DNA of 64,000 bases from Ceratopteris richardii (GCA_020310875.1 CM035416.1:80642278-80706277); one strand, 5' to 3'. Counted from the first letter of the stretch, positions 1 to 10,766 are shown. Numbers and translations are program-made. The notes: generated from the sequence alone by a model not told the origin.

Positions 1-264
1 GCTAGAGGTCTCATTTTTGGGGTTAGCTAGTTAGAGAGTTAGCTTGTTGTAGATTTGAGCTTTTGTAAGAGAACTCTTTTGTAATCAAAGCTTTCCATTA
101 TTCCTCCATTTGATCTTGCCTTGTGTGCGTGTGCGTGTGTGTGTGCATGCTAGTATGCTCCTCACTCACACATTTGTGCCTTCACATGCTCATGGTCTTC
201 ATATCGTTCCTCATGTCTCCACGGATTGAAAAGTAAAGGAGGTGGTGCTTATGCTTGAGCTACA
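1..264 (+). mobile_element. 3' part of the 5' LTR of gypsy element G1
   Basis: This stretch lies directly upstream of a primer-binding site and ends in a CA about nine bases before it, as the end of a 5' LTR should. The context matches Athila-type plant gypsy elements, whose LTR end is followed by an A/T-rich spacer and a TGGCGCCGTTGCC-like site. It contains a GT-rich microsatellite near 121-150. The start of the LTR lies off the left edge. I find no matching 3' LTR copy in the window, so the assignment rests on position and on the primer site. Confidence 0.6.
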
Positions 265-272
265 CCAAATTT

Positions 273-290
273 TGGCACCGTTGCCGGAGA
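273..290 (+). other. Primer-binding site of G1 (tRNA-Asp-like)
   Basis: The sequence TGGCACCGTTGCCGGAGA differs by two bases from the TGGCGCCGTTGCCGGGGA form that I recall for Athila/Calypso elements, where it pairs with the 3' end of tRNA-Asp. Its position between an LTR end and a gag leader supports a role as the start of minus-strand DNA synthesis. Confidence 0.65.
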
Positions 291-1633
291 GAGAGCTTCG
301 AGGACGAGCATTGTGATGGTAAGATCATAGATTTGCGATGTTGGAAGGTAAAAAGTAGTCATTTTTTGTTATTTTTCTGAGTTTTCTTCTCCATCTTCTT
401 CATCATCATCATCTCCATCTTCTTCCATCTTCATCTTCACAGAAATTTTTTGTTTTTCACTAGATTTTTCGTGTTTTCTCCTCATTTTTCATTCATGGGT
501 GTGCAAGAAGGGGGGAGAGAGAGAGAGAGAGAGAGGCAAGGTGCTTGTGTGTGCAAGTTTCTGTGATTTCCATGACCCTATGCTCGAGGTGCAGGCCTCG
601 GCGTTGAAGTTTGAAGTTCCCACCAAAAATCTCAGAAAATCACGATTCTGTGAAAAATTCAAATTTTTTGGAAATCGCGATTTTCTATTTCCTGCCTAAA
701 AGCTTTGTAAAAAGAACACAATTTTGAGGTCATTCTCAGAATCACAATTCTCATATTGTGCTCAAAATCGCGATTTTGAGGTCAAAACACGATTTTGAGC
801 AAAAAAACACGATTTTCAGGTAAAAAAACACGATTTTAACAAAACATGATTTTTAGACAAAATCATGATTTTCAGGTCATTCTCAAAATCGCGATTTTCA
901 CAAAAACATGATTCTGAGCAAAAACACGATTCTTGAGCAAAATCATGATTTTAGTCAAAATCGTGATTTTCATGTCAAAATCACGATTTTGAGGAAAACA
1001 CGATTTTCAGTCAAAATCGCAGTTTTTAGGTCATTCTCAAAATCGCGATTTTCAGGGTTTCTCAAAAACACGATTCTCTATCAGAATCACATTTTTCACA
1101 ATTCTCACTCAAAATTGCGTTTTTCACGATTCTCACTCAAAATCATGTTTTTCATGATTCTCACTCAAAATCGCATTTTTCATGATGCTCTCTCCAAATC
1201 ACATTTTTCACGATTCTCACTCAAAATAATGTTTTTCAAGATTCTCTCTCAAAATTGCGTTTTTCACGATTCTCTATCAGAATTGCATTCTTTTGGGGAT
1301 TGCTCCAGATTGCGATTCTCAATGAAAATTGTGATTTCCAAGCTCTCTGAGGATCGCGATTTTCATTCAAAATCATGATTTTTTCATAGCCTCCTGTTTT
1401 CCTGTTTTGACCCCCCTAAAGCTTGATTTGACATAACTTTTTCATCAAAAGTCCATTTTTTGAGCTCTATAGCTCGTTGGAAAGCCCGTTTTTAATCCCA
1501 CACGACCTCGATTGTTTTTTGTAAGAATAATGTATTCGTTTTCAGACAGATTAATTTGAAGTTGACCCTCAAGTGGGATTAGGAAAACCAAGGGGACTCC
1601 AAAGGGGAATTTTGGGGCTAGAAGACAAAGCTT
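291..1633 (+). other. Untranslated leader of G1
   Basis: This is about 1.3 kb between primer site and first gag codon. It holds a CT/TC-rich stretch (about 380-480), a GA microsatellite (514-536) and the palindromic-repeat array listed separately. The ORFs that cross it are by-products of repeats and have no recognisable domain. Long leaders are known in Athila-type elements. Confidence 0.5.
630..1385. repeat. Array of degenerate AAAATCGCGATTTT palindromic motifs
   Basis: Several dozen copies of a short self-complementary motif, AAAATCRCGATTTT and variants, are spaced about 10-40 bases apart by linkers such as GAGCAAA, CAGGTC and TCTCACTC. In the second half (about 1085-1300) they form longer tandem units of roughly 33-36 bases. 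These produce a repetitive 156-residue ORF that I regard as an artefact. The array sits in the leader of G1 between primer site and gag. Confidence 0.8.
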
Positions 1634-4620
1634 ATGAACCTGCGATCTGGTAGACACTTAGGCAAGGATAGACAAAGCATTAGATCCTCTGAGGCAAGTG
1701 TCAACCATACAACTGAGTCTTGGGCACAACAACTAAGTGGTTATCCTTATGTACTAAGTTCAAACATAAGTGATTCAAAAATGTCTTCTAGCATGGGGAA
1801 ACATGTAGGTAACTCATGCACTGCCTATTTACAAACACCAGAAGGCCCCTATAAGACACAATTGGAGTATATGAGGACCAACCGATTAGGTGCTCGCATC
1901 TATGAGGATGGCCTGAGGTGATCATTGGTCCAACTTAAAAATCCAGATCAACCCTTTGGACTTGAACACCTAGTAGTCAAGTTTGAAGAGGGTTCATAAA
2001 TTGATAAGGAAGGAACCATGTATGTGGTCACCAACTTACCAGACATGAATGATGAGTTTGGAAATATCATTCCAGAGAATGAGATAGGAGACCTAGAGCA
2101 AGAATATTGTAGGACGAGAACCCAAGACTCCTAGAGGTAAGTCAGTTTTGACCAGAGTGCTCACTCTAGAGTGGGTTCCTCAAGACAACAAAAGCATAGA
2201 ACTATTTTTTAATAGAGAAATAAAGGAAGCCTTTTGGAGATTCAAGCCAGATCAACCCAGCCCAATAGTCACCATTCATGAGTTCAAAGATTTTGAGATG
2301 CTAGAAAAAGTTGACTATCTAAATCACACATCGGAGAGAATGTTCTTGGTATCAATGCATGATAGGCACGCATACACTTGGCAAGGTGAATTGATTTTCC
2401 CTCCACCAAGATTTAATATGACACATGGTCTCCAAGGAGTAGGATCATCCAAGGCTCATGAAAACCAGAGGGAAAGGACGAGAGAGAGACCTGAGGTATG
2501 CTTTACACATAATGTGGGTAGAGACAGATCAAGACTAGAAGGTGAAAGACATGAAAGAGAGATACATCAAACACGAATGCATCAAAGAGATGAACATGAT
2601 TTTCCATTGCCTAGAACCCCACGAGCACCCACGGGCCCTTAAACCCTCTCAAGTGGTCAAGGCAATGAAGAACTACTTTGACAGTTCAGGAGATCGTTAT
2701 GATTATGTGGCCGAGTTCAAACAAGTCTTAAGAGTTGAACAAGTTGAGGACTTGTTCACCCAGTTCAAGGCTTTTGGTTTGACTCTTAAGGTTACTCCCT
2801 TAACTTGGTTTCAACCCCTAAATAGTTGTAACTATCGAGATATAGTTCAATTACTAGACGAATTCATTGTAGAATTTTCCAAGAGTGGCATTAGGCATAA
2901 CACATCATCCTTGATCCACAGCTTTTAGCAAACACCCCAAGAAATAGTGTGACTTGTAGGAAGACGGTTCAGATAGTACTTAGAAAGATGCCTTGTTTTA
3001 GAGTTACCCGCACTGGCCAAACAAGTGGCCTTGTTCTTAGATGGCTTGCTGAGCACCACGTTAAGATCATATGTGTACTTGAAAGAGCCTAGATCCATAG
3101 AAGAGTGTGTGCGGATGTGCATAGACATAGAAGACAACTTGGATGAGAAGTTAGGATTGTCCAAACTCTATAAGGATTCTGATAGTTCTACTACTCATAC
3201 CTCTAAAACCTCCACTAAGATAGATGAGCTAGCTGAGCAAGTTGCCAAGAAGCTAGGAGTTCAAAAAAGACAAACACCAAGGGTCACCTCATGGAACCAA
3301 TGTTATACTTGCGGAGGGGACCACATGGCTAATGTATGCCCAATGCAAAACCAAAACATGAGAGAAAGGAATGCTGCATATTGCATGATTGAGAGAAAAT
3401 ACACGAACCACACGGCTCAAGATTGTCCATACAATAGGTAGGCTGTCAAACAAAATTATAAGCAACCTTACTAGTAGGGTAGGTAACAAAACCAATACCA
3501 ATATCCATATTATAGGCCACCACAACAATATCAACCTCAGTACCAACAGCAATACCAGGCACCATATAGGCCACAACTGGTCCTAGGAAACTTACCACCA
3601 CCTCGTGTCAATGTGATTCCAGTTAAGTATGTAGTGGCAGAGGAGAACCCTAATAGAGCATTGGTGCCACTAACCCCGTTGGTCTCAGAATATGACCATC
3701 ATGCTTAGAACTCTGACTACTCCTATGAAGATAGTCCACAAGCTTATTATACGGAGTCACCTGAGCACAATGAGACTTATCCATATCACTATGAGGCACC
3801 ACCTATGGAACAAAATTGGGATCCCGAATACTCAAATGTCATGTATACGAATCATAACCCTGGGCCCCAATTGAAAAAAATGAGACCACAAGCCCCTAGA
3901 GGACCATGTTTTAGATGTCAATGCGACCATTTCATTCGTAAATGTCCCCATCCACTGTCTCCAGGACAAGGAAAGAACATCACAATACAAGGCTTTTGTC
4001 CTAAGTGCGGTAAAGAACATCTTCCTAGAGATTGTCCCAGAAACCCCTCTAGTGCACCCAAGGTTACACCAATTAATGTGGTTGGCTTAGTTGTGAATTC
4101 AAGTGCTACTAGCAGTAATGTGGCTCCTGTATAGACAATTACTAAGGCACAAGCATTAAAACAAGATAAACCAGCTGAACAATCAGAGTCAAGTGAATCA
4201 GGAGAGCCTAATAAGAGGAAAACAAGAACATGGAAGGATACTAGGGAGAAGGGCAATAGTAAGTGGATCAGGAAGTTATCAGAACTAGAAGAAAGCTTGA
4301 AAGATGCAAAAACAAAAATAGCAGACATTGCATCTCAAAACCCCTCACATGCTGAAACTCCATCCACTCCACTTCATCCCACCCCACCACCCATCGTAAA
4401 TAGGCCGCAACCAGGGTATATTCTTGAAGATCCAACCCCATAAGGCTTGGACATGATGTTCAAGGCCTACCAAGCTCAAATTCAAGAACGGCCAATAGCT
4501 ACAAACCTAAACAAGAGCTACCCTAGAGCAGATTTAGAGATGGAACAGACAAAAATGTGCATGAAAATGGTAGAGCTAGCTTAGGCTATGCTCGAGACCA
4601 ACCAATCATTCAATGAGACA
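1634..4620 (+). pseudogene. Gypsy gag (Athila/Tat-like), broken
   Basis: Gag is the capsid and nucleocapsid protein that packages element RNA in the cytoplasm. It starts at 1634 with MNLRSGRHLG, like the basic starts of Athila-type gag. It is split over several frames: 1634-1921, 2148-2642, 2542-2928, 3025-3441, 3805-4134. Capsid-like sequence lies near 2150-2930. Zinc knuckles of the form C-x2-C-x3-H-x4-C are seen at about 3301-3340 (CYTCGGDHMANVC), 3910-3950 (CFRCQCDHFIRKC) and 3999-4037 (CPKCGKEHLPRDC), plus a half-knuckle ending HTAQDCPYN near 3410-3430. Multiple stops and shifts show it is dead. Gypsy-F at the right edge carries the same gag layout on the other strand. Confidence 0.75.
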
Positions 4621-4674
4621 AACTCTGTCAAACCAGATTTGCATTTCCAAGGCTTACTAGAAAGATTAGAGTAG

Positions 4675-5682
4675 TTGGTAAACAAGTCGCAGGTTTCTTT
4701 ACCTCCACAGGCTCAACCGGCTATTGAAAGAGAAAGATCACCACCAACTAAAGCTTATGTTCCTAATTCCACAGATGATCGAACACCTCTTTCAATTCAA
4801 GAGTACTCTCAAAAGATCTTGCGAGAAAAAAAAGAGGATAAATGGGCCAAGGAGAAGGGTAATCCCCCTCCTATTCCTGAAATTGATGACCTTCATGATC
4901 AATTTCCCCAAGACATTCCATCTATTTACGGAGATCAAGCAGAGCAACAAGAAGACAAGAGATTAGATTTTGACTCTAATTCTTTGCAAGAGTTGCCACA
5001 ATTCACAAGCCCATGGGAATCTCAATCTCTTCAGATCAGAGCTCCCACAATATTAATAAGAAATGAAGACTCGGTGGTTCCAAGGAACACTAATGTCGTG
5101 AAGAACAACAAGGTTCAATGTCATCTCACCGTAGAAGAGTTTCTCAAAGTAAAACCAGAGTTATGGAAACATGTGGCGAATCAAGTTCCAAAACTTGGTT
5201 CCAATGTGTCAAAAGCAGGCTCTAAGCAAAAAGTCCCAGAGATACCTCTAGAAAAAATAGGGGACATGAGTGAAGGTGAAGAAGGTAACACTTATCTTCC
5301 AATCACCTACCAAGGTTACACAACCAAAGCAATCTTAGATTCAGGTGCTGGTGTTGCGATTGCGATCACCTTCGTATGGAAGAAATGGGGCAAACCTGCA
5401 TTAAGACCAACTAGAATGAAGCTGCAAATGGATGACGACCATGTTGAAAGACCTCTAGGATTGCTAGAAGGGATAACTCTAACCACTTGTGGGGTAGAGT
5501 TTAGGGTTATAGACATATATACAAGTTGGGGAAAAAACCTCCTAAAGAGGGAAAAAAATACCCCAGTGGTCCTAAGTGTGCTCACACATCACTACCGAAA
5601 TATATCAACAATATTACCCTCTATTCATTTGGAATATAAGATGAATCACACCATAGAGATGAAACATGTTCTTCTAGACTAG
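4675..5682 (+). pseudogene. Gypsy gag-protease segment of G1
   Basis: This is a 335-residue open frame. The first two thirds form the low-complexity linker between gag and protease. The aspartic protease follows at about 5290-5560: TYLPITYQGYTTKAILDSGA contains the catalytic Asp-Ser-Gly, followed by GVAIA and by WGKPALRPTRMKLQ. Protease would mature Gag-Pol inside the particle. The frame runs off family homology after about 5540 and no RT, RNase H or integrase follows. G1 has therefore lost pol. The closest relative in the window is the gypsy-F protease at 62459-63025, which shares most of the motif residues. Confidence 0.75.
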
Positions 5683-5747
5683 AACATGAGGCTCAAGGGT
5701 ATGCATAAAATTTTGTATGTAGCTATTTTTTGAGGAAGAAAATGTTT

Positions 5748-5775
5748 TTAAATGGGGGAACATGTTATAAAGTTA
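5748..5775 (+). other. Possible polypurine tract and 3' LTR start of G1
   Basis: A run AAATGGGGGAA is followed by CATGTTATAAAG, which resembles a polypurine tract next to a TG-starting LTR. It lies shortly downstream of protease. The next 700 bases do not match the 5' LTR fragment at 1-264, so the call is tentative. Confidence 0.3.
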
Positions 5776-5904
5776 AAGCAAACTTATGGCATGAGCATAT
5801 GAGAGCTTTAGATAGATTAGAAATCAGACATTGTTTGCTCTCTAGTGCAGGGCCAAAGTCGAGAGTGGATGTAAGCATAGGTTCATGTGCTCTCTAAAAT
5901 AAGC

Positions 5905-5985
5905 AAAAATGCTTGACCGCGTGGTTAAATCATATGGATGGAAAGGAGGAGGTCTTGAGTTCAAGTTCTACAAGGGTTGTGGGAG
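5905..5985 (+). repeat. tRNA-like (SINE-type) sequence
   Basis: The sequence reads like a decayed tRNA: GACCGCGTGGTTAAATC in the D-arm/box A position, then about 30 bases later GGTCTTGAGTTCAAGTTCT in the T-arm/box B position. The same pattern occurs inside the chromovirus LTR (25417-25488, minus). It may be a SINE head or a fragment of an unrecognised LTR. No poly-A tail or target duplication was found. Confidence 0.4.
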
Positions 5986-6221
5986 AGTCTTTTGACCAAG
6001 AGGTGTAAATCCTTCTAGAAGCATCCAGCTAAGTCAACTCCAGTTAACTAGGACACTTGGTGCACATGTAGTTATATGGATGATACTTGGATGGTTAATA
6101 TCAACATGATAAAGCGGGTAGTCCTTTGGAGAGAGCTATATATAGAATCATAAGGTTGGGAGGAGATCCATCCCTCTAGCATGTGGTGATCCTAATGGTC
6201 TACTTCTTCATAAGGTGTATA

Positions 6222-6800
6222 TACAAGCCAAGGGAAAAAAAACTCCTAAAGAGGGAAAAAGGTGCCTCGATAGTCTAAATATGCCACACATATCATCAAA
6301 ATATATAAATAACTCCATGCTATGTTAAAAGATTGATCATGCCCGTAGTATCCAACATGCTTTTAGATAAAACGGATGGTTATTTTGAAGGAAAAGAGCA
6401 TAACACTACCCTACCTCTTTACTAAGGCAACTTCGAGGTCAAGGCCATCTTGGATAGTGGGGCAGGTGTTGCTCGCAAGGCAAAGAAAACTTGGAGAGAG
6501 TGGGCCAAGCCTAAATTGAAAGCAACATGCAAGAAACTTCAACCACTAGGTTGACATATTGAAAATTATGTGGTACTATTAAAACACAGAATGTTATCTA
6601 TGTGCAGGGTAGAATTCTAGCATATTCTTGGAATAATAGAATTTCCACAACCATGGGTATACAATGTCATATTGGGATATCCATTCATGTTTCAAGCTTC
6701 AGCATACTCACCCAAACTTCTAAGTTCAAATTTGACTCCACCCACCTACACTTTAGAGGGAGACATAATTATTTCTAGGAAAAATTCATAAGCAAGTACT
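6222..6800 (+). pseudogene. Second gypsy protease remnant
   Basis: The sequence at 6222-6325 repeats, with divergence, the G1 stretch at 5518-5620 (shared core CTCCTAAAGAGGGAAAAA). It is followed at 6413-6780 by a decayed aspartic protease: AILDSGAGVA with catalytic Asp-Ser-Gly, then WAKPKLKATCKKLQPLG, and later NVILGYPF, the C-terminal protease motif that G1 lacks. Stops interrupt it. It is either a second copy of a related gypsy element or the displaced end of G1. Confidence 0.6.
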
Positions 6801-7639
6801 TCTCACCAACGTAGGAGATCTCAAAGGTTCATTGAGAAGTAGCAATGTGAAGAAATCCACTATGCTAATTATGCACTTATGCACTAGATTCAGTCAATTC
6901 TAGAGCTTTCCAACTTCAAAGAAGCTTAAGGTCAACCTGATTGGGAAGAAGCTATGCAGATAGAGATGGATGCAATTGATAAGAACAAGACTTGGAAAAT
7001 TTTTTCAAAGCCTACTACTTATCAAGTTTTTACAGTTAACTGGCTATACAAACTTAAGTACAAATTAGATGGTACTTTGGACAAGTAAAATCAATACTTG
7101 TAGCTAAGGGTTATAAGCAAAAGCATGACATTGATTATGAAGAAACCTTTGCACGTATTGCCAGGTTTACAACTATATGAGCCATTCTTGCATTAAGTGC
7201 ACACTTCAAATGGCCCATTTATCAACTCAATGTCAAAAGTGCTTTGTTAAATGGTGATCTTCAAGAAGAGATATACATAGAAAAACTTGAAGGTTTCAAG
7301 ATCAAAGGAAAGGAAGATCATGCATACAAACTTTACAAAGCATGTATGGACTTAAGCACTTCCAAAGGTGTGGTATGAAAAGATCCACAAGTTCTTTGAA
7401 GCTAAAGGATTTCAAAGGAACACATATAGGAGAAAGAGTCCTTAGTTGCAATAATCATCCTTTATGTAGATGACTTGATTTCGATAGGTTCAAATGATGA
7501 ACACATCCAACTCATCATCACACAACTTCACCTTGAGTATTCCATGATAAATCTTGTTTTGCTTCAATATTTCTTAGGCATGGAAGTGTGGCAAACAAAA
7601 GAAGAAATATTCCTCTCCCAGAATAAGTGTAACTTTGAT
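6800..7639 (+). pseudogene. Decayed copia reverse transcriptase, left half
   Basis: Copia RT motifs appear in shifting frames: DWEEAMQIEMDAIDKNKTW near 6940-7000, VNWLYKLKYKLDGTLDK near 7035-7088, and the catalytic box YVDDLISIG near 7460-7495 followed by LLQYFLGMEVW. Stops and shifts are frequent. The frame is cut at 7639 by copia-1, and the continuation lies at 13791-14330. This is the oldest layer here and it served as the target for copia-1. Confidence 0.75.
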
Positions 7640-7644
7640 CTTCT

Positions 7645-8507
7645 TGTTGGAATTTGGGGCCCCAGGATCGTTCCAATACTAAAACCTCTTGAGCATACAC
7701 AACTTAATTGACAAGATGATAAGTGAGATAGAGAAAGAAAGAGATCTTGAGACAAGGATAGGGAACGTAAGCTGGATGCTTACTTCACTAAAAATAATAG
7801 ATGTCCAAATTACAACATGGGAGTACTACTCAACCATATAAAGTGGTGCACTCACTAATGGAAGAATAAGAAGATGATGATACAAAATTTAGATTATGTC
7901 GAAATAATCTAAGTGTGTGTGAAGAGAATGAAGCAACGAAGCTAACAAAATAGTGTAACGAAATTGTAAATCAACCACAAGGTTAACTCACAAAAGATAA
8001 TTACCACCACCTCGTAGAAGACTTCCTGCTGCAATGAGAGTAGCCTCTCCTTCACCAAAACTTCACCTCCTTCAAGAGTGTGAGAACACTTTGTCTTCAA
8101 GAAGATCTCCAAGCTCTAGATCTTTGAGTGAGTGATTATACAAGGAGCCAAGGCCTTGTTTATATAGTTGTTGAGTACTCATGAAAAGCTAAAAGAAAGC
8201 ACAACGATCGTGATTGATCGCTTACGAAAAAGAAAGCTCTTCCGTAGTCCGTGCGTGTGCGTCTCCTAAAAGCAAAGTTCAATGATTCTCTAAAAGAACT
8301 CTTCGCTGCTATCACGTACGGGATTCGAACCCTGGTGGATGGAGAACGTTTTAGAACGTATGGACTAGACCACATGAGCACCCGTCGTCACTTGTACGCG
8401 AGTCTAGAAAGACTCTTCTATATGGATGTTGCGCCCGCCTAGAAGAATATGGGGAACGCTTCTTATGAAGCTATTTGTTGGACCAATGAGGACATTGACT
8501 TCCAACA
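7645..8507 (-). repeat. 3' LTR of copia-1
   Basis: This 863-base direct repeat matches 12923-13785. Ends are TGTTGG and CCAACA. On the minus strand it contains a tRNA-like sequence at about 8312-8392. The short ORFs inside it occur in both LTRs because of the duplication and are not genes. Confidence 0.95.
8312..8392 (-). repeat. tRNA-like sequence inside the copia-1 3' LTR
   Basis: On the minus strand, TGGTCTAGTCC fits the Pol III box A consensus except at the last base, and GGTTCGAATCC is a perfect box B. They are about 41 bases apart, as in tRNA genes. The T-arm closes well; the acceptor stem does not. A near-identical copy lies in the other LTR at about 13590-13670. Confidence 0.55.
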
Positions 8508-8520
8508 ATCCCTCCTTCAA
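8508..8520 (-). other. Polypurine tract of copia-1
   Basis: The minus strand reads GAAGGAGGGAT immediately before the 3' LTR. This is the usual primer for plus-strand DNA synthesis. Confidence 0.8.
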
Positions 8521-8522
8521 TG

Positions 8523-10238
8523 TCATATTGGTACAAGCTTCAGTAACCTGCAAATCTTCTCATGACTATCTCTAGTCAATGCTTTGGTAAAAATATCTGC
8601 AACATTCTCACTAGTAGGAACATAAACCAGCTCAATGTGTTTCTTAGCTATCTGCTCTCGAATATAGTGGTAGTGTACCTCTATATGCTTTGTCCTTGCA
8701 TGATGCACTGGATTTTTAGCTATAGCTATAGCACTCTGGCTATCTGAAAATATCTGAATGGGTTGATGTATTCTTACATCAAGATAACTGAAAATCTTCT
8801 GCAACCATACTGACTCTAGAGTAGTTGTAAATGTTGCACGATATTCAGCTTCACACGATGAAGTGGCAATAGTGGGTTGTCTTTTTGAAAACCATGAGAT
8901 AAGACAATCTCCAAGATAAAAACAAAATCCACTAGTACTTCTTCTTGTGTCTCTATCACCTGCCCAATCAGAATCTGAAAATCCTTTTAGTAACAAATGT
9001 GTAGATTTCAAAAATACCATAGCATAATTTGAAGTTCCCTTCAAATAACGAAAGATCCGCTTTACTGCTTTCCAATGTAACACTATCGGATTCTGCATGA
9101 ACCTTGATACTTGAGAAACTGCAAACTGTATATCAGGACGTGTATTACAAAGATAAATCAAGCAACCAACTGCTTGACTATATAGAGTAGCATCAAATGG
9201 CTCTGCATCTGCTACCATTTGTAAAGACGTGTTCTGATCCATAGGTGTTTGCATAGGTTTAGAATCACCCATCTGAAACCTTTCCAAAAGTTTCTCAATG
9301 TACTTCTGTTGTGTCATGTAGATACACTCATCTCGAAACAGAAACTGAATCCCAAGATAATAATGTAGAATGCCTAAATCATTCACATCAAATGTTTGCT
9401 TCAATTCTTCTTTGAACATCTGCAAATCTTCATCTCTGGGACCTGTGACTATAATATCATCCACATAAATGATTGCTATAATCATCATACCTGTTTCAAC
9501 TTTGACATAAAGAGTTGGAGCTGCATCTGAGTTATGGAAACCAACGGATAAAAGATATGTATGTATCTTTTCATACCATGCTCTAGGTGCCTGTTTTAAA
9601 CCATACAAAGCTTTTATAAGCTTACACACTAAGTGTTCTTTACCTGTCTCTTCAAAACCTTCTGGCTGCTGAATATACACATCTTCATGTAAATCACCAT
9701 TTAGAAAAGCAGTCTTAATGTCAAGTTGATATATATGCCAACCAAAATGTGCTGCTAGAGCAAGTACTGACCTAATAACAGTCATCCTAGACGTAGGAGC
9801 AAATGTCTCATCATAATCAATACCTTTTTGTTGTGCATATCCTTTGACAACCAACCTGGCCTTGTATATATCAATAGTACCATCTGCTTTCCTTTTGATT
9901 TTGAAGATCCATTTTACACCTATAGCCTTCTTTCCTTCTGGTAACTCACATAGCTGCCAAGTTTGATTCTTATGAATAGAATCAATCTCTTCTTGCATAG
10001 CTTTTCTCCAAATAGGAATGTTAAGTGCATCTTTAACACACGTAGGTTCATCTTCAACAGTCGTAAGTGCCAAAATATCATGAATCTCAAAGTCTTCAGC
10101 AAAACTTACATGATCTTTTTGCTGTCTAGTTTGACTTCTTGTTCTTACATGATCTTGTTGTTGTTGTCTAGTCTGACTCCTTGTTCTTCCAGTAAAAGTC
10201 TTTATACCACTGTCTTTCCAAGTCTCATATAACCACAT
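8523..10238 (-). CDS. copia-1 reverse transcriptase and RNase H
   Basis: This 571-residue frame copies element RNA into DNA within virus-like particles. After a variable linker it shows [17 protein letters not shown], the palm motif QLDIKTAFLNGDL and the catalytic box YVDDIIVTG. RNase H follows with SDSDWAGDRDTRRSTSGFC, SSCEAEYRA and ending near ENVADIFTKAL. The catalytic residues are present. It is in the same frame as the gag-integrase ORF upstream but is separated from it by a segment in another frame, so the chosen start (10238) is only the first Met after the second frameshift and not a natural start. Without the two shifts this would be one continuous polyprotein. RNase H ends close to the polypurine tract, as expected. 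Confidence 0.9.
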   Translation of the reverse strand: MWLYETWKDSGIKTFTGRTRSQTRQQQQDHVRTRSQTRQQKDHVSFAEDFEIHDILALTTVEDEPTCVKDALNIPIWRKAMQEEIDSIHKNQTWQLCELPEGKKAIGVKWIFKIKRKADGTIDIYKARLVVKGYAQQKGIDYDETFAPTSRMTVIRSVLALAAHFGWHIYQLDIKTAFLNGDLHEDVYIQQPEGFEETGKEHLVCKLIKALYGLKQAPRAWYEKIHTYLLSVGFHNSDAAPTLYVKVETGMMIIAIIYVDDIIVTGPRDEDLQMFKEELKQTFDVNDLGILHYYLGIQFLFRDECIYMTQQKYIEKLLERFQMGDSKPMQTPMDQNTSLQMVADAEPFDATLYSQAVGCLIYLCNTRPDIQFAVSQVSRFMQNPIVLHWKAVKRIFRYLKGTSNYAMVFLKSTHLLLKGFSDSDWAGDRDTRRSTSGFCFYLGDCLISWFSKRQPTIATSSCEAEYRATFTTTLESVWLQKIFSYLDVRIHQPIQIFSDSQSAIAIAKNPVHHARTKHIEVHYHYIREQIAKKHIELVYVPTSENVADIFTKALTRDSHEKICRLLKLVPI

Positions 10239-10270
10239 AGGTGTATCCTTGAATAGTGGTGAAACTCTTT

Positions 10271-10741
10271 CTAACTTTCAGCTTCCACAGGTTCTGGAAC
10301 TTGTCCTGTCGATGTACTAGGACTTTCTGGAACTTTACCTTCTTCCATTTCTGGGATCAAAGTCTCTTGTGGAACTGACTTTGTAGATGGTTGTGAAATT
10401 CCTCTTTCTTCAATTTTTTCTTGAATACTAGGAATTTGAGGTTTAACTCCCTCCTGATATGGCTGAACATGTATATCCAGAATCTTTCTAAAAATTCCAT
10501 AGTCATTTTCACTAATGAACTCCGGAATTTCTGCTTCTTTATCATAAACCTTATCTTCAGCAATATAAGCATTACGTGAAAGAATAACTTCACCTGTTTC
10601 TGGAACATAAAACCTGTATCCTTTGCTTTCAACAGGATATCCAATAAAAACAGCTTTCTTTGCCTTTACATCTAGTTTGCCTCGGTCCTTTTTCTCAACA
10701 TGTACATAAGAAAGTGATCCAAACACTTTGAAGTAACTCAC
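10271..10741 (-). CDS. copia-1 integrase C-terminal region and linker (frameshifted)
   Basis: This 156-residue segment is in a different frame from both neighbours. It starts MSYFKVFGSLSYVHV and includes KAVFIGYPVESKGYRFY, the conserved segment after the copia integrase core, then an acidic Pro/Ser-rich linker to RT. The shifts lie near 10745-10770 and 10240-10270. They are the main lesions of an otherwise well-kept element. Confidence 0.85.
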   Translation of the reverse strand: MSYFKVFGSLSYVHVEKKDRGKLDVKAKKAVFIGYPVESKGYRFYVPETGEVILSRNAYIAEDKVYDKEAEIPEFISENDYGIFRKILDIHVQPYQEGVKPQIPSIQEKIEERGISQPSTKSVPQETLIPEMEEGKVPESPSTSTGQVPEPVEAES

Positions 10742-10766
10742 ATTAGGTTTTCTACCATAATAAGCT

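Noticed and set aside
908..1378. 156-residue ORF of repeated Phe/Ser/Lys blocks
   Set aside because: It is a reading of the AAAATCGCGATTTT array; every frame across the array gives similar repeats and no domain is seen.
8251..8442. Small ORF present again at 13529-13720
   Set aside because: The repetition comes from the two LTRs of copia-1; conservation here is shared descent of LTRs and not selection.
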